In this document: in pieces, positions 25,422 to 34,392 of the stretch
How the letters are laid out: each line of letters begins with the position of its first letter
How positions within the stretch are numbered: the first letter of the stretch is position 1
Assembly: GCF_000196235.1 (NCBI RefSeq)
Contig: NC_008541.1
Coordinates: 3,720,001 to 3,784,000, forward strand
Length of the DNA stretch: 64,000 nt
Source of the DNA: Arthrobacter sp. FB24
GTDB taxonomy: Bacteria > Actinomycetota > Actinomycetes > Actinomycetales > Micrococcaceae
Direction: 5' to 3'
The notes under the pieces: model-generated
Databases searched by the model: none
Seen by the model: the letters and a program-made list of their open reading frames with translations, nothing else
What the model was told of the DNA's origin: nothing
Position numbers and translations under genes: made by a program

Positions 25422-27773
25422 ATGCCATCAGCACCCGCCAAGACGGACCCGCCCGCACCGCAACGGACCGCCCCATCAGGCCACCACCCCGCTGAAAAGG
25501 ATCCCGGGGGCCTTCGGGAATTCCTGACCACCGGGCTCCGCTGGGACCTGCCGGCGTCGCTGGTGGTGTTCCTGGTGGCCGTCCCGCTGTCGCTGGGCAT
25601 CGCGGCCGCCTCCGGCGCCCCGGTGATGGCCGGCCTGATTGCCGCCGCCGTGGGCGGGATCGTCGCCGGCAGCCTGGGTGGTTCCCCGCTGCAGGTCAGC
25701 GGGCCAGCCGCCGGACTGACAGTCATCGTTGCCGGCCTGATTGAACAGTTCGGCTGGCCGGTCACCTGCGCCATCACCGCGGCAGCCGGCGTGCTCCAGG
25801 CACTGCTCGGACTGGCACGGGTGGGCCGCGTCGCGCTGGCCATCGCACCGGTGGTGGTCCATGCCATGCTCGCGGGCATCGGCATCACCATTGTGCTGCA
25901 GCAGCTGCACGTGATGCTCGGCGCCGAGTCGGCCAGCGAGGCCTGGGAGAACATCATGGGCATGCCGGGCAGCTTCCTTGCCGCCGACATCGCCGCTGCA
26001 GTCCTTGGTGCTGTAGTTATCGCCCTGCTGCTCGGCTGGAAGCACCTTCCTCCCGCTGTCCGCCGGGTTCCCGGGCCCCTTGTTGCGGTCATCGCGGCCA
26101 CCGCCCTCTCCCTGCCCTTCAACGTGGACCGGATCACCTTTGACGGCTCCCTGCTGGGCGCACTTGCCTTTCCCGAGCTGCCCGACGGGAACTGGACCGC
26201 GGTTGTCCTGGGCGTGGTGACCATCGCGCTGATCGCCAGTGTGGAATCCCTGCTCTCGGCCGTGGCCGTCGACAAGATGCACCACGGGAGGCGAACGGAC
26301 TTCAACCGCGAACTCCTGGGGCAGGGCGCCGCCAATGTGACCTCCGGGATGCTTGGAGGCCTGCCCGTGACCGGGGTGATCGTCCGGAGCGCCACCAACC
26401 TTGAGGCCGGTGCCCGGACGCGCAAGTCCGCAATCCTCCACGGTGTCTGGGTGCTGGTCTTCTCGCTGCTGCTGGCGGGCCTGATCCAGCTGATTCCGCA
26501 GGCTGTCCTCGCAGGACTGCTCATCGTGATCGGTTCGCGCCTGGTCCGGGCGGCCGACATCAGGACGGCACGGCGGACGGGCGACCTGACCGTCTACGGT
26601 GTGACCCTGTTCTGCGTGGTGTTCGTCAATCTGCTCGTGGGAGTTTTGACCGGCCTGGTCCTGGCCGTTGCGCTGGTTCTCTGGCGTGTGGCGAGGGCCA
26701 GCATCCACGCTGAACCGGCAGGCACCGGCGACGGGAAGCGCTGGCGGGTGGTGATCGACGGCTCATGCAGCTTCCTCTCCCTCCCGCGGCTGAGCGCCGT
26801 GCTGGCCTCGGTTCCGGCCGGGGCGCACGTCACGGTGGAGCTGGAGGTGGACTTCCTGGACCATCCCGTCCACGACACCCTTGACGCCTGGCGCAACAGG
26901 CACGTGGGCAACGGCGGCACGGTGGTCGTTGAGGAAAGCGGCACGGCCACGCTCCACGACGCACAGGCCGGCCCGCCGAGCCGCGGCAGTTCACGCTCCG
27001 CCCTTCGGAGCGGCTTCGCCCCCTGGCGCAGCTGGCAGCAGCGGCTCACCGGGCACGCGGCCTCCGGGACTGAGGCTGCGCGGCCGAACGTTGCGGGACC
27101 GCGGGTTCCAGGGCCCGATGTTCCCGGGCCGCTGCGGTCGGTGCTGGACGGTGTGGACAACTACCACCGGCGGAACGCCCATCTGGTGCGTCCCCATGTG
27201 CAGGAGCTGTCCTCGTACCAGGATCCGGGCACGCTGTTCGTGGCCTGCTCGGACTCCCGCCTGGTGCCGAACCTGATCACCAGCAGCGGCCCGGGTGATC
27301 TCTTCACCGTGCGGAACGTGGGCAATGTGGTGGGCGACGACGGCCGGGACGCCTCCATCGAGGCAGCCCTGGAGTTTGCCCTCAACGAACTCTCGGTGGA
27401 GTCGATTGTGGTCTGCGGGCATTCGGGCTGCGGTGCCATGACCGCCCTGTGGGCGGACCCGGACGGCGCGGGCGATCGAGGCGCCATCGACGTCTGGCTC
27501 GACCACGCCCGGCCAAGCCTGATGGCTTTCCGCGACGGGCACCCCGTCCAGGCAGCTGCAGCCGAGGCGGGTTTCGGTGCCGTGGACCAGCTGGCCATGG
27601 TGAACGTTGCGGTCCAGCTGGACAGGCTCCTGGGCCACCCGGGATTGCGGGAACCGCTGGACTCAGGACGCGTCCACGTCGCAGGGCTGTTCTACGACAT
27701 CTCCACGGCCCGCGTCCTGCAGATCACGCCCGACGGCATCGGCCACCTGGACGCCTCCCGGGAGAGCCGCTAA
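25422..27773 (+). CDS. SulP anion transporter fused to beta-carbonic anhydrase
   Basis: A 783-aa fusion. The N-terminal 430 residues are a SulP/SLC26 transporter (RWDLPASLVVFLVAVPLSLG opens the membrane domain; about 10-12 spans). A shorter region in the STAS position (about 435-500) follows. The C-terminus from about 570 is a beta-class carbonic anhydrase, with zinc ligands Cys609, His667 and Cys670 and the Asp611/Arg613 dyad (ACSDSR, CGHSGCGAM). Such fusions are thought to move bicarbonate and interconvert it with CO2, and all key residues are present. AAGGA precedes the ATG. It has no operator of the island type and looks functionally independent of the sugar genes around it. Confidence 0.92.
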   Translation: MPSAPAKTDPPAPQRTAPSGHHPAEKDPGGLREFLTTGLRWDLPASLVVFLVAVPLSLGIAAASGAPVMAGLIAAAVGGIVAGSLGGSPLQVSGPAAGLTVIVAGLIEQFGWPVTCAITAAAGVLQALLGLARVGRVALAIAPVVVHAMLAGIGITIVLQQLHVMLGAESASEAWENIMGMPGSFLAADIAAAVLGAVVIALLLGWKHLPPAVRRVPGPLVAVIAATALSLPFNVDRITFDGSLLGALAFPELPDGNWTAVVLGVVTIALIASVESLLSAVAVDKMHHGRRTDFNRELLGQGAANVTSGMLGGLPVTGVIVRSATNLEAGARTRKSAILHGVWVLVFSLLLAGLIQLIPQAVLAGLLIVIGSRLVRAADIRTARRTGDLTVYGVTLFCVVFVNLLVGVLTGLVLAVALVLWRVARASIHAEPAGTGDGKRWRVVIDGSCSFLSLPRLSAVLASVPAGAHVTVELEVDFLDHPVHDTLDAWRNRHVGNGGTVVVEESGTATLHDAQAGPPSRGSSRSALRSGFAPWRSWQQRLTGHAASGTEAARPNVAGPRVPGPDVPGPLRSVLDGVDNYHRRNAHLVRPHVQELSSYQDPGTLFVACSDSRLVPNLITSSGPGDLFTVRNVGNVVGDDGRDASIEAALEFALNELSVESIVVCGHSGCGAMTALWADPDGAGDRGAIDVWLDHARPSLMAFRDGHPVQAAAAEAGFGAVDQLAMVNVAVQLDRLLGHPGLREPLDSGRVHVAGLFYDISTARVLQITPDGIGHLDASRESR

Positions 27774-27784
27774 GCGGGCCTGCT

Positions 27785-28126
27785 TCAGGCGTTGGAGAAC
27801 CACACGGTGTGCGGTTCCCGCCGGGCGGCGCGCGGAGCGGCGAGCCGCCTGGCCGGCTCAGGTCTCGCGGGCTTAGCAGTCACGGGCTCCGCCCGGGCGG
27901 TTTCAACCGCAACCGTCTTTTCGACCCTGACGATATCCAGCGCCTCCACGTCCAGCAGCTTGCGCGCCCCCGTTCGCGAATCCACGATCCAGAACAGGTC
28001 CGTGGAAGGAATTGTCTCTGTCACGCTCCCCCGGTGGAACAACCGGCCCTTGTGCCAGGCCTCGATTTCTTCCCCGACCGCCAAGTCCGAAGACGTCCGG
28101 ATGGTTGAATTCCCGCTTGCTTCCAC
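27785..28126 (-). CDS. Small conserved-looking protein of unknown function
   Basis: A 113-aa soluble protein. The start is GTG at 28126 with GGAGG six bases upstream, a strong site. Residues about 15-70 look like a small beta-rich domain (EIEAWHKGRLFHRGSVTET, DLFWIVDSRTG). The C-terminal 40 residues are Ala/Pro/Arg-rich and probably disordered. I do not recognise the family. It converges with the SulP-carbonic anhydrase gene, with only 11 bases between the stops. Confidence 0.65.
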   Translation of the reverse strand: MEASGNSTIRTSSDLAVGEEIEAWHKGRLFHRGSVTETIPSTDLFWIVDSRTGARKLLDVEALDIVRVEKTVAVETARAEPVTAKPARPEPARRLAAPRAARREPHTVWFSNA

Positions 28127-28239
28127 TGTGTGCCTCCCCTGGCGATACTCCTGAAAACAGCTTCCCCCAGCAAGATTGCGGCAACGTTTCCGGACGGTGA
28201 CTTTCCTGTGTCGCCTGCCCGTGAACTGACCTAATGAAC

Positions 28240-29709
28240 CTAGGGAAGCACCAGGACGCCGTCCACACGCCGCGGGATTCCCAGCGGGTTGGCTTCCCGG
28301 AGGGCGGGATGCAGCACGGCTTCGGGAGCGTCCTGGTAGGCCACGGGGCGCTGGAAGCGGCGCACCGCCGTCGCCCCCACCGAGGTGAACAGCGAGGTGG
28401 TGGCCGGGTAGGGCCCGCCATGCTGCTGGGCCCAGTTCACTGCAACACCGGTGGGCCAGCCGTCGAACAGCACCCGGCCGGCGAGACCGGACAGCTGCTC
28501 CACCAGCTCCGACACGTCTTGGTCCGGCTGCGCGTGGACAGTGGCGGTCAGGCTGCCGGGCACCAGGGCCAGCGCCTCGGCCAGCTCATCGTGGCCGGAG
28601 TATTCGATCAACAGCGTGGTGGGGCCGAAACACTCCTCCAGCAGTTCCGCCGGGCGCTCCAGCACGCTGGCCGCGGAGGTCAGGAAGACCACCGGTGCCG
28701 CACCGTTCGCTGTTGCGTCCTGGTCAACCGACCCGCTGACCACCTGCACGGCAGGCCGGCCCGACGCATCCGTCAGTGCGGCCACCGCCCGGAGTCCGTC
28801 CGGGTAGGCGTCGGCGATGCGCTCGGTCAGCATCGGAGCCGCGCCCTTGTCCTTGGCGGCTTCCGCCAGCAGCGCCGGGAAGTCGGTTCCGGCCGGGATG
28901 AACACGAGCCCCGGCTTGGTGCAGAACTGCCCGGCGCCGAGGGTGAAGGAACCTGCCAGGCCTGCCGCCAGCTCGCCGCCACGGGCCTTCAGTGCCTCGG
29001 CCGTGATCACCACGGGGTTGAGGCTGCCGAGTTCGCCGTAGAACGGAATGGGTTCGGGCCGGGCAACCGCGAGGTCGAACAACGCCCGGCCGCCGGGAAT
29101 GGATCCGGTGAAGCCCACGGCCTTGATGGCGGGATCCTGCACCAGCGCGGTGCCGGCGTCCCGTCCGCTGACCAGGGCAAACAGACCGTCGGGAGCACCG
29201 GCTGCAGCCAGCGCATCCCTGACGATTTCCGCTGTCCGTTCGGAGAGCCTGAGGTGGCCGGAGTGCGCCTTCACAACGACTGAACAGCCGACGGCGAGCG
29301 CCGACGCAGTGTCGCCGCCTGCCACCGAGAACGCGAACGGGAAGTTCGATGCCGAGAAGACAGCCACCGGGCCGAGCGGCTTCAGCAACCGCCGCAGGTC
29401 AGGCTTGGGCGGAGTGGACGACGGGTCGGCGTGGTCGATGACGGCCTCAAGGTAGGAACCTTCGGTGATCACCGTGGCGAAAAGCCGCAGCTGCCCGGAG
29501 GTGCGGGCCACCTCGCCGGTGAGCCGCGCGGCGCCCAGCCGGGTTTCCGCGTCGGCGAGGGCCACCAGTTCCGTCACGTTGGCGTCCAGCGCATCGGCGA
29601 CGGCGTTCAACCAGGCGGCCCGTTCGACGTCTGACGCGGCTGCGGCGGATTTGGCCGCCCTGGTGGCGGCGGCGGTCAGGGCGGTGAGTTCGAGGGTTGC
29701 TGTTGTCAC
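28240..29709 (-). CDS. 2,5-dioxovalerate (2-oxoglutarate semialdehyde) dehydrogenase
   Basis: A 489-aa aldehyde dehydrogenase of the NADP-dependent subfamily that oxidises 2-oxoglutarate semialdehyde to 2-oxoglutarate, the last step of oxidative uronate, glucarate and pentose pathways. Catalytic Cys263 lies in GQFCTKPG and the general base Glu226 in FYGELGS. SASNFPFAFSVAGGDTASAL (119-138) is typical of this subfamily. The start is GTG at 29709, overlapping the upstream stop (GTGA). It is the final gene of the five-gene operon and fits the product expected from KdgD upstream. Confidence 0.9.
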   Translation of the reverse strand: MTTATLELTALTAAATRAAKSAAAASDVERAAWLNAVADALDANVTELVALADAETRLGAARLTGEVARTSGQLRLFATVITEGSYLEAVIDHADPSSTPPKPDLRRLLKPLGPVAVFSASNFPFAFSVAGGDTASALAVGCSVVVKAHSGHLRLSERTAEIVRDALAAAGAPDGLFALVSGRDAGTALVQDPAIKAVGFTGSIPGGRALFDLAVARPEPIPFYGELGSLNPVVITAEALKARGGELAAGLAGSFTLGAGQFCTKPGLVFIPAGTDFPALLAEAAKDKGAAPMLTERIADAYPDGLRAVAALTDASGRPAVQVVSGSVDQDATANGAAPVVFLTSAASVLERPAELLEECFGPTTLLIEYSGHDELAEALALVPGSLTATVHAQPDQDVSELVEQLSGLAGRVLFDGWPTGVAVNWAQQHGGPYPATTSLFTSVGATAVRRFQRPVAYQDAPEAVLHPALREANPLGIPRRVDGVLVLP

Positions 29710-30851
29710 AGTGAGTTCCTGTTCTGGTGATCGGCGGATGCCCCGGAGAAGACGAACCCCAGCCCGGGCCTGCCAGTGAGTGTGAGCCGGCTGTTGCCGA
29801 CCTGCACGGGTGAGGGCGCGTCCAGCACGCCAAGTTGTTCGAAGGAGGCGTCCTCGACGTCCTCCACCAGGGTGGGCTCGGCCATGGTCAGCGCGAGCTG
29901 GCCGGAGAGTTCCGGCAGCAGGTGCGGCATGACCCTGATGCTGTGCGTGCGGGCGAGTTCCACGATGCGGCGGAACGGGGTGATGCCGCCGACACGGATG
30001 ATGTTGGGTTGGATGATGTCCACCGCTCCCGCCTCGATGAAGTCGCGGAAGCGGTAGATGTTGTGCAGGTTCTCGCCCAGCGCGATGGGTACCGGCGAGT
30101 GTTGGCGCAGCCTGCGGTAGGCCCAGAGGTCGTCAGCCCGGAGGGGTTCTTCCAGCCATTCGAGGCCGAACTCCCCCAGCACCTCCAGGGCGCGGAATGT
30201 GGCGGGCAGGTCCCAGCGCTGGTTGGCGTCGATCATCAGCTTCCGGTGGGGGCCCAGGACCTTCCGGACAGCGGCCACGCGTTCCACGTCTTCGCGGATG
30301 TCCGGCTTGCCCACCTTGATCTTGACGGCGTTGTGCCCGGCAGCCACCCAGCGTTCCACCTGCGCCACGAGCTCCCCGATGGAGTAGTGCAGGTTCACGC
30401 CGGAACCGTACACCTCCACGGAGTCCTGGCGCTGGCCCAGAAGCCCGGTGACCGAGGTTCCGGCGCGGCGCGCCTGCAGGTCCCACAGGGCAAGATCCGC
30501 GCCGGCCATGGCGATGGTGGTCAGTCCCCCGCCCCCGGCTTCGTGCAGCCGCTTCCACAGCTGGTCCCACACACCCTCGGGGTTCGCTTCGAGCCCGGTA
30601 ATGAAAGGCGCGACGTCGAAGTCCAGGAGCGCTTTGACCGCCTGCGGGCCGATGGTGGGGGTCCACGAAAACCCGTGACCCGTGCCGCCGTCGTCCGTCC
30701 GGACTTCGGTGACGATCACATGGTTTTCCGGTGCCTCCGCACCCCAGCTCCGCAGGAGCGGAACAGTCAGCAGGCGGCTCGACAGCCCGGTGATCCGGGG
30801 CAGCGTCCGCACCGCCGCGGCGACCGGCGCTTCGGCTACTGGCGATCCCAT
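29706..30851 (-). CDS. Enolase-superfamily (MR/MLE) enzyme, probable galactarolactone cycloisomerase or sugar-acid dehydratase
   Basis: A 381-aa mandelate-racemase-type enzyme with a capping domain (to about 140) and a barrel. KIK (Lys177, Lys179) supplies the basic motif. Metal ligands are Asp208 (LMIDANQRW), Glu234 (WLEEPL) and Glu260 (ALGEN), and His310 (VMPHLLPE) is the other acid/base. Between a dehydrogenase and KdgD, the most coherent role is conversion of an aldarolactone or aldarate to 5-dehydro-4-deoxy-glucarate. Family members with the same residues also dehydrate galactonate or racemise, so the reaction is inferred from context. The ATG shares a base with the KdgD stop (TGATG). 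Confidence 0.82.
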   Translation of the reverse strand: MGSPVAEAPVAAAVRTLPRITGLSSRLLTVPLLRSWGAEAPENHVIVTEVRTDDGGTGHGFSWTPTIGPQAVKALLDFDVAPFITGLEANPEGVWDQLWKRLHEAGGGGLTTIAMAGADLALWDLQARRAGTSVTGLLGQRQDSVEVYGSGVNLHYSIGELVAQVERWVAAGHNAVKIKVGKPDIREDVERVAAVRKVLGPHRKLMIDANQRWDLPATFRALEVLGEFGLEWLEEPLRADDLWAYRRLRQHSPVPIALGENLHNIYRFRDFIEAGAVDIIQPNIIRVGGITPFRRIVELARTHSIRVMPHLLPELSGQLALTMAEPTLVEDVEDASFEQLGVLDAPSPVQVGNSRLTLTGRPGLGFVFSGASADHQNRNSL

Positions 30852-31756
30852 CAGCGTCCGGCCAGCTCGTAGCCCTTGGCCAGGATGGACTTGAGCTGGA
30901 CGAGCTGTTCCTCGGTGGGGTCAACCAGCGGAGCCCGCACCGGTCCGACCGGCAGTCCGCCCAGGCGCAGCCCGGCCTTGATCAGGGAAACGCCGAAACC
31001 CGGGGTCTGGTCGCGGAGCCGCACCAGCGGCGCGTAGAAGCCGTCCAGCAGCGCGTGCCGGCGGTCTTCGTCGCCGGAGATGTAGGCGTCGTAGTAGGCC
31101 TTGGCGATTTCCGGGGCCATGGCGAACGCTGCCGAGGAGTAAAGCGGGATGCCCAGGCCGCGGTAGGCGCCCTGGGTCAGCTCCGCGGTGAGCAGGCCGT
31201 TGAAGAGCAGGAAGTCCGTGCGGCCGCTGGTGTTGATGGCGCTGACGATCTCCTGGGCCAGGCCGACGTCGCCCAGCCCGTCCTTGAAACCGATCACCTT
31301 GGGGTTGGCGGCGAGCCGTGCCATGGAGGCTGCCGTGTATTTGGCGTTGCCGCGGTGGTAGACGATCACCGGCAGGCTGCTGGCCGCGGCCACCGCTTCG
31401 ATGTACGCCACCAAACCGTCGGTGGGGCCGGTCACAAGGTACGGCGGCAGGACCAGCAGCGCGTCGGCGCCCGCTTCCTCGGCCACGCGGGCGCAGGCAA
31501 GCGCATGGCCCAGCGGTCCGCCGGCGCCGGCAACTACCGGCACCTGCCCCGCCACGGCTTGGACGGCGGCGGTCACAACGGTGCGCACCTCGTCAATGCT
31601 CAGCGCGTGGAACTCGCCGGTGCCGCAGGCGGGGAACACTCCGCCGGGCCCATGCGGGAGACGGGAGGTGATGTGTTCCTTGAGGATGCCCACATCGACA
31701 GTCCCTTCCGGTGTGAAGGGTGTGACGGGGAAGAACAGTACGCCGTCGAAGTTCAT
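30851..31756 (-). CDS. kdgD: 5-dehydro-4-deoxyglucarate dehydratase
   Basis: A 301-aa member of the DHDPS/NAL family. It dehydrates and decarboxylates 5-dehydro-4-deoxy-D-glucarate to 2-oxoglutarate semialdehyde. Schiff-base Lys158 is in VIGFKDG and Tyr133 in IVYHRGN; FPACGTGEFHALS (41-53) is the KdgD form of the substrate loop. Length matches the family. It lies between a dehydrogenase upstream and the enolase-superfamily enzyme and aldehyde dehydrogenase downstream, all overlapping by one to four bases. Confidence 0.93.
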   Translation of the reverse strand: MNFDGVLFFPVTPFTPEGTVDVGILKEHITSRLPHGPGGVFPACGTGEFHALSIDEVRTVVTAAVQAVAGQVPVVAGAGGPLGHALACARVAEEAGADALLVLPPYLVTGPTDGLVAYIEAVAAASSLPVIVYHRGNAKYTAASMARLAANPKVIGFKDGLGDVGLAQEIVSAINTSGRTDFLLFNGLLTAELTQGAYRGLGIPLYSSAAFAMAPEIAKAYYDAYISGDEDRRHALLDGFYAPLVRLRDQTPGFGVSLIKAGLRLGGLPVGPVRAPLVDPTEEQLVQLKSILAKGYELAGR

Positions 31757-32721
31757 GGGGTCTCCTTTGATCCTGTGCCGGCCGCGACCAGCACGGCAGG
31801 GGTCTCGTCGTTGAGCGTGGTTTCAGTCTTCAGTTCGGTCCGCCAGTTGCGTTTGGGTTCCCAGCCGAGCAGTTCACGGGCCTTGGTGATCGAGAATGCC
31901 GGGCTGGTGCCCGTGAGTCCCGCGGCAAGCTCCGAGCTGCCGGGCAGGAACCGGGGCATCAGCTCCGCAAGCGGTGCGGTGGCCAGCGCATCCGCTGCCC
32001 CCACGAAGAAGGTCTGGCCGTTGGGGATGCTATCCATCTTGGCGAGCAGCAGGTCCAGGAAGTCCGCCACATCCCGCGCATCCACGTAGTTGAAGAGCGC
32101 GGGCGCGGACAACGCGGGATCATCCAGCCGTTCACGGACGGTGTGGCCCTGCTGGGTGGGCGCGCCCGCCCATTCCTCGGGCGAGATCACATAGCAGGGC
32201 CGGAAGGCCGCATAGCGGATATCATCCCCCTGCGCTGCGGCGAACATCTGCACCGTCTGTTCAGCGATGAGTTTGGACAGTGCATAGGCGTTCCAGGGCC
32301 GCGGCGTGGTTTGCTCGTCCACCGGGAAGCTCTCCGGCAGCCAGCCCGCGGGCGAGCCATAGCCCAGTACCGTGGGGCTGCTTGCCGTGACGATCTTGCC
32401 GATACGCAGTTCGGTGGCCGCGCTGATGACGGCGTACGCCAGCCTTGTGTTGGTGCTGAAGATGACGTCTTCCGGCGCGCTGAACGGCACGGCGATCGCC
32501 GCGAGGTGGACGACGGCGTCGGGCGTTGTTTCGCGCAGGAGGCGTTCCGCCTCCCCGGGCGCCAGGAGGTCGGCCGTGCGCTGCTCGACGCCGTCGGGCA
32601 GCTGGGCGGCGGGAACAGCGTCGCGGTCCACGGAGATGACGTGGTGGCCTGCGCCGGCGAGGCCGGCAACAACACTGCGCCCAAGCCGGCCGGAGCCGCC
32701 GGTGACAAAAATCCTGCTCAT
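31753..32721 (-). CDS. NAD-dependent epimerase/dehydratase family, probable uronate-type dehydrogenase
   Basis: A 322-aa extended short-chain dehydrogenase with glycine loop TGGSGRLGRS (residues 7-16) and catalytic YALSK. It is longer than the characterised Agrobacterium-type uronate dehydrogenases (about 265 aa), so assignment rests partly on the operon: oxidation of a uronic acid to an aldarolactone would feed the enolase-superfamily enzyme and KdgD. A sugar epimerase remains possible. AAGGA lies about 11 bases before the ATG at 32721; the gene overlaps kdgD (ATGA). Confidence 0.72.
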   Translation of the reverse strand: MSRIFVTGGSGRLGRSVVAGLAGAGHHVISVDRDAVPAAQLPDGVEQRTADLLAPGEAERLLRETTPDAVVHLAAIAVPFSAPEDVIFSTNTRLAYAVISAATELRIGKIVTASSPTVLGYGSPAGWLPESFPVDEQTTPRPWNAYALSKLIAEQTVQMFAAAQGDDIRYAAFRPCYVISPEEWAGAPTQQGHTVRERLDDPALSAPALFNYVDARDVADFLDLLLAKMDSIPNGQTFFVGAADALATAPLAELMPRFLPGSSELAAGLTGTSPAFSITKARELLGWEPKRNWRTELKTETTLNDETPAVLVAAGTGSKETP

Positions 32722-32756
32722 GGTGATCGGGTCCTTATTCGGTCTGTGGGCTCAGG

Positions 32757-34244
32757 TCACTGGGCCCGGGTCTGTGGGGTTCTGCGGAGGTCGGTGCCGA
32801 GCCCCAGGTCCGCAGTGCGGACCGGCAGCCCGGACTCCAGGGACGCGTTGCCCGCGATGCCGACCGAGACGGAGCGAAGTCCGTCCACGTAGCCGGAGGG
32901 GCGTCCCAGCGGGTCCTCGCCGGGGCCGTTGAACAGATCGGACAGGAGGAGCTCGTCGCCGCCGCCGTGGCCGCCTTCGCCGTTGACGATGGGCACCTCG
33001 TAGGCCGCCTCCCAGTGGCGCTGTACCACCAGGCGTTCGCCGTTGCGGCGCACCGCGTCCTCTTCCTCGACGGGCGTCGCCGAAGGGTCCACCACGGTCT
33101 TCTTGTCCGTGCTGTGCAGGACAGCGGCGCGTTCCACCACTTCGAGTTCCGCCCGGCCCTCGGTGCCGTTGACTGCCACGCGGTAGCCTTCCCACGGGCT
33201 GTGGGCGTTGAGCGAGTAGCTGAGGATGGGGCCGCCGTGGTAGTCCACCACGAGGGCGAGGTTGTCCTCGATGGTGATGCCGGCCGTGAAGACGTCCTGG
33301 TCGCGGCGGTAGCCGTCGAAGTGCTCGTTGTCCAGGAAGAGCGCCTTGAGGCGTTCGTCTTCCCGCAGGTCCAGCGCGAACGGATCCTTTTCTGCCGAGC
33401 CTGTTCCGGCGTCGGGCGTTCCGCGTTCCGGGCGCGGGCCCAGGCCACGCTCGGCAGCGTTCTTATCGCCGTAGAACTTCAAGCCTCCGGAGGCGAAAAC
33501 GCGTTCCGGGACGTCGTCGATCCACCAGTTGACCAGGTCGAAGTGGTGGGATGCCTTGTGGATCAGCAGGCCGCCGGAGTTCTTCTTCTCACGGTGCCAG
33601 CGGCGGAAGTAGTCCGCACCGTGGACCGTGTCCAGAACCCAGCTGAAGTCGATCGAGGTGACCTTGCCGATCACGCCGCTCTGGATGATCTCCTTCAGGG
33701 CGCTGTTGCGCGGCGAGTAGCGGTAGTTGAAGGTGACCACCACGTTCCGGCCGGTTTCTTCGACGGCCCTGGTGATCCGGCGGCAGCCTTCGGCATCGAT
33801 GGTCAGCGGCTTTTCCACCACCACGTCGGCACCGGCTTCCAGGCCTTCCACGATGTAGTCGGCGTGGGTGTAGTCCGGCGTGGTCACCACAACGCGGTCA
33901 ATGTCGTTGTCCCGGATGAACGCGGTCAGGTCGGCGGGATCAAATGCTGCGACGGGGCCGGGAGCGCCGAGTTCCTGGATGAGCTTCTGGTAGAACTCCA
34001 CGCGGCCGGGGTTGACGTCGGAGAAGGCCACCAGTTCAGCGGTGTCCGAATGCTTGCCGAAGATCGCGCGGATGTACATTTCGGACCGGCCACCCGTGCC
34101 GATCAGGACGATCCGCGCTTTGCGGACCGCTTTGGCGGGGGCTGCGCCGGCGGGGTGGACAGCGCTGGCGGGGGCGGCGGCAGCGGCAGTGCTGGCCACG
34201 GCAGCACTGCTGCCCGGATTGACGGTGTTGGCTGTGTTGCCCAT
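32757..34244 (-). CDS. Gfo/Idh/MocA family oxidoreductase
   Basis: A 495-aa NAD(P)-dependent sugar oxidoreductase, first gene of the uronate operon. The dinucleotide loop is VLIGTGGRSEMY (about residues 46-57). EKPLTIDAEGCR and the substrate-binding HKASHHFDLVNWW are family features. It has an Ala/Pro-rich N-terminal extension of about 40 residues and a long C-terminal insert not found in the two DUF6807 fusions, so it belongs to another subgroup. Start ATG 34244 with AAAGGG about ten bases upstream. It probably oxidises or epimerises the entering sugar before the dehydrogenase. Operator G lies upstream. Confidence 0.88.
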   Translation of the reverse strand: MGNTANTVNPGSSAAVASTAAAAAPASAVHPAGAAPAKAVRKARIVLIGTGGRSEMYIRAIFGKHSDTAELVAFSDVNPGRVEFYQKLIQELGAPGPVAAFDPADLTAFIRDNDIDRVVVTTPDYTHADYIVEGLEAGADVVVEKPLTIDAEGCRRITRAVEETGRNVVVTFNYRYSPRNSALKEIIQSGVIGKVTSIDFSWVLDTVHGADYFRRWHREKKNSGGLLIHKASHHFDLVNWWIDDVPERVFASGGLKFYGDKNAAERGLGPRPERGTPDAGTGSAEKDPFALDLREDERLKALFLDNEHFDGYRRDQDVFTAGITIEDNLALVVDYHGGPILSYSLNAHSPWEGYRVAVNGTEGRAELEVVERAAVLHSTDKKTVVDPSATPVEEEDAVRRNGERLVVQRHWEAAYEVPIVNGEGGHGGGDELLLSDLFNGPGEDPLGRPSGYVDGLRSVSVGIAGNASLESGLPVRTADLGLGTDLRRTPQTRAQ

Positions 34245-34314
34245 TGCGGTGTAACCCTTTCGGAAGGCAGGAAGTTGGCCGCTTGACGGCCGGTGGTGGT
34301 GCGGTGAGAATTAT

Positions 34315-34330
34315 GAGAAAGCGTTTTCTC
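34315..34330. promoter_or_regulatory. LacI-type operator G between regulator and uronate operon
   Basis: GAGAAAGCGTTTTCTC, the exact reverse complement of operators C and E. A leftward -10-like TATAAC (34341-34336) lies five bases upstream of it. It sits between the LacI gene and the operon at 34244, so it should control both. Confidence 0.78.
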
Positions 34331-34392
34331 GGAACGTTATAAGCTTTGTATCAAGACTCTGGCGGTCACGTCAACCATCGTCCCGAACGGCA

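Noticed and set aside
25112..26708. Minus-strand frames opposite the SulP-carbonic anhydrase gene
   Set aside because: No recognisable domain and codon pattern typical of antisense; the plus-strand fusion explains the region.
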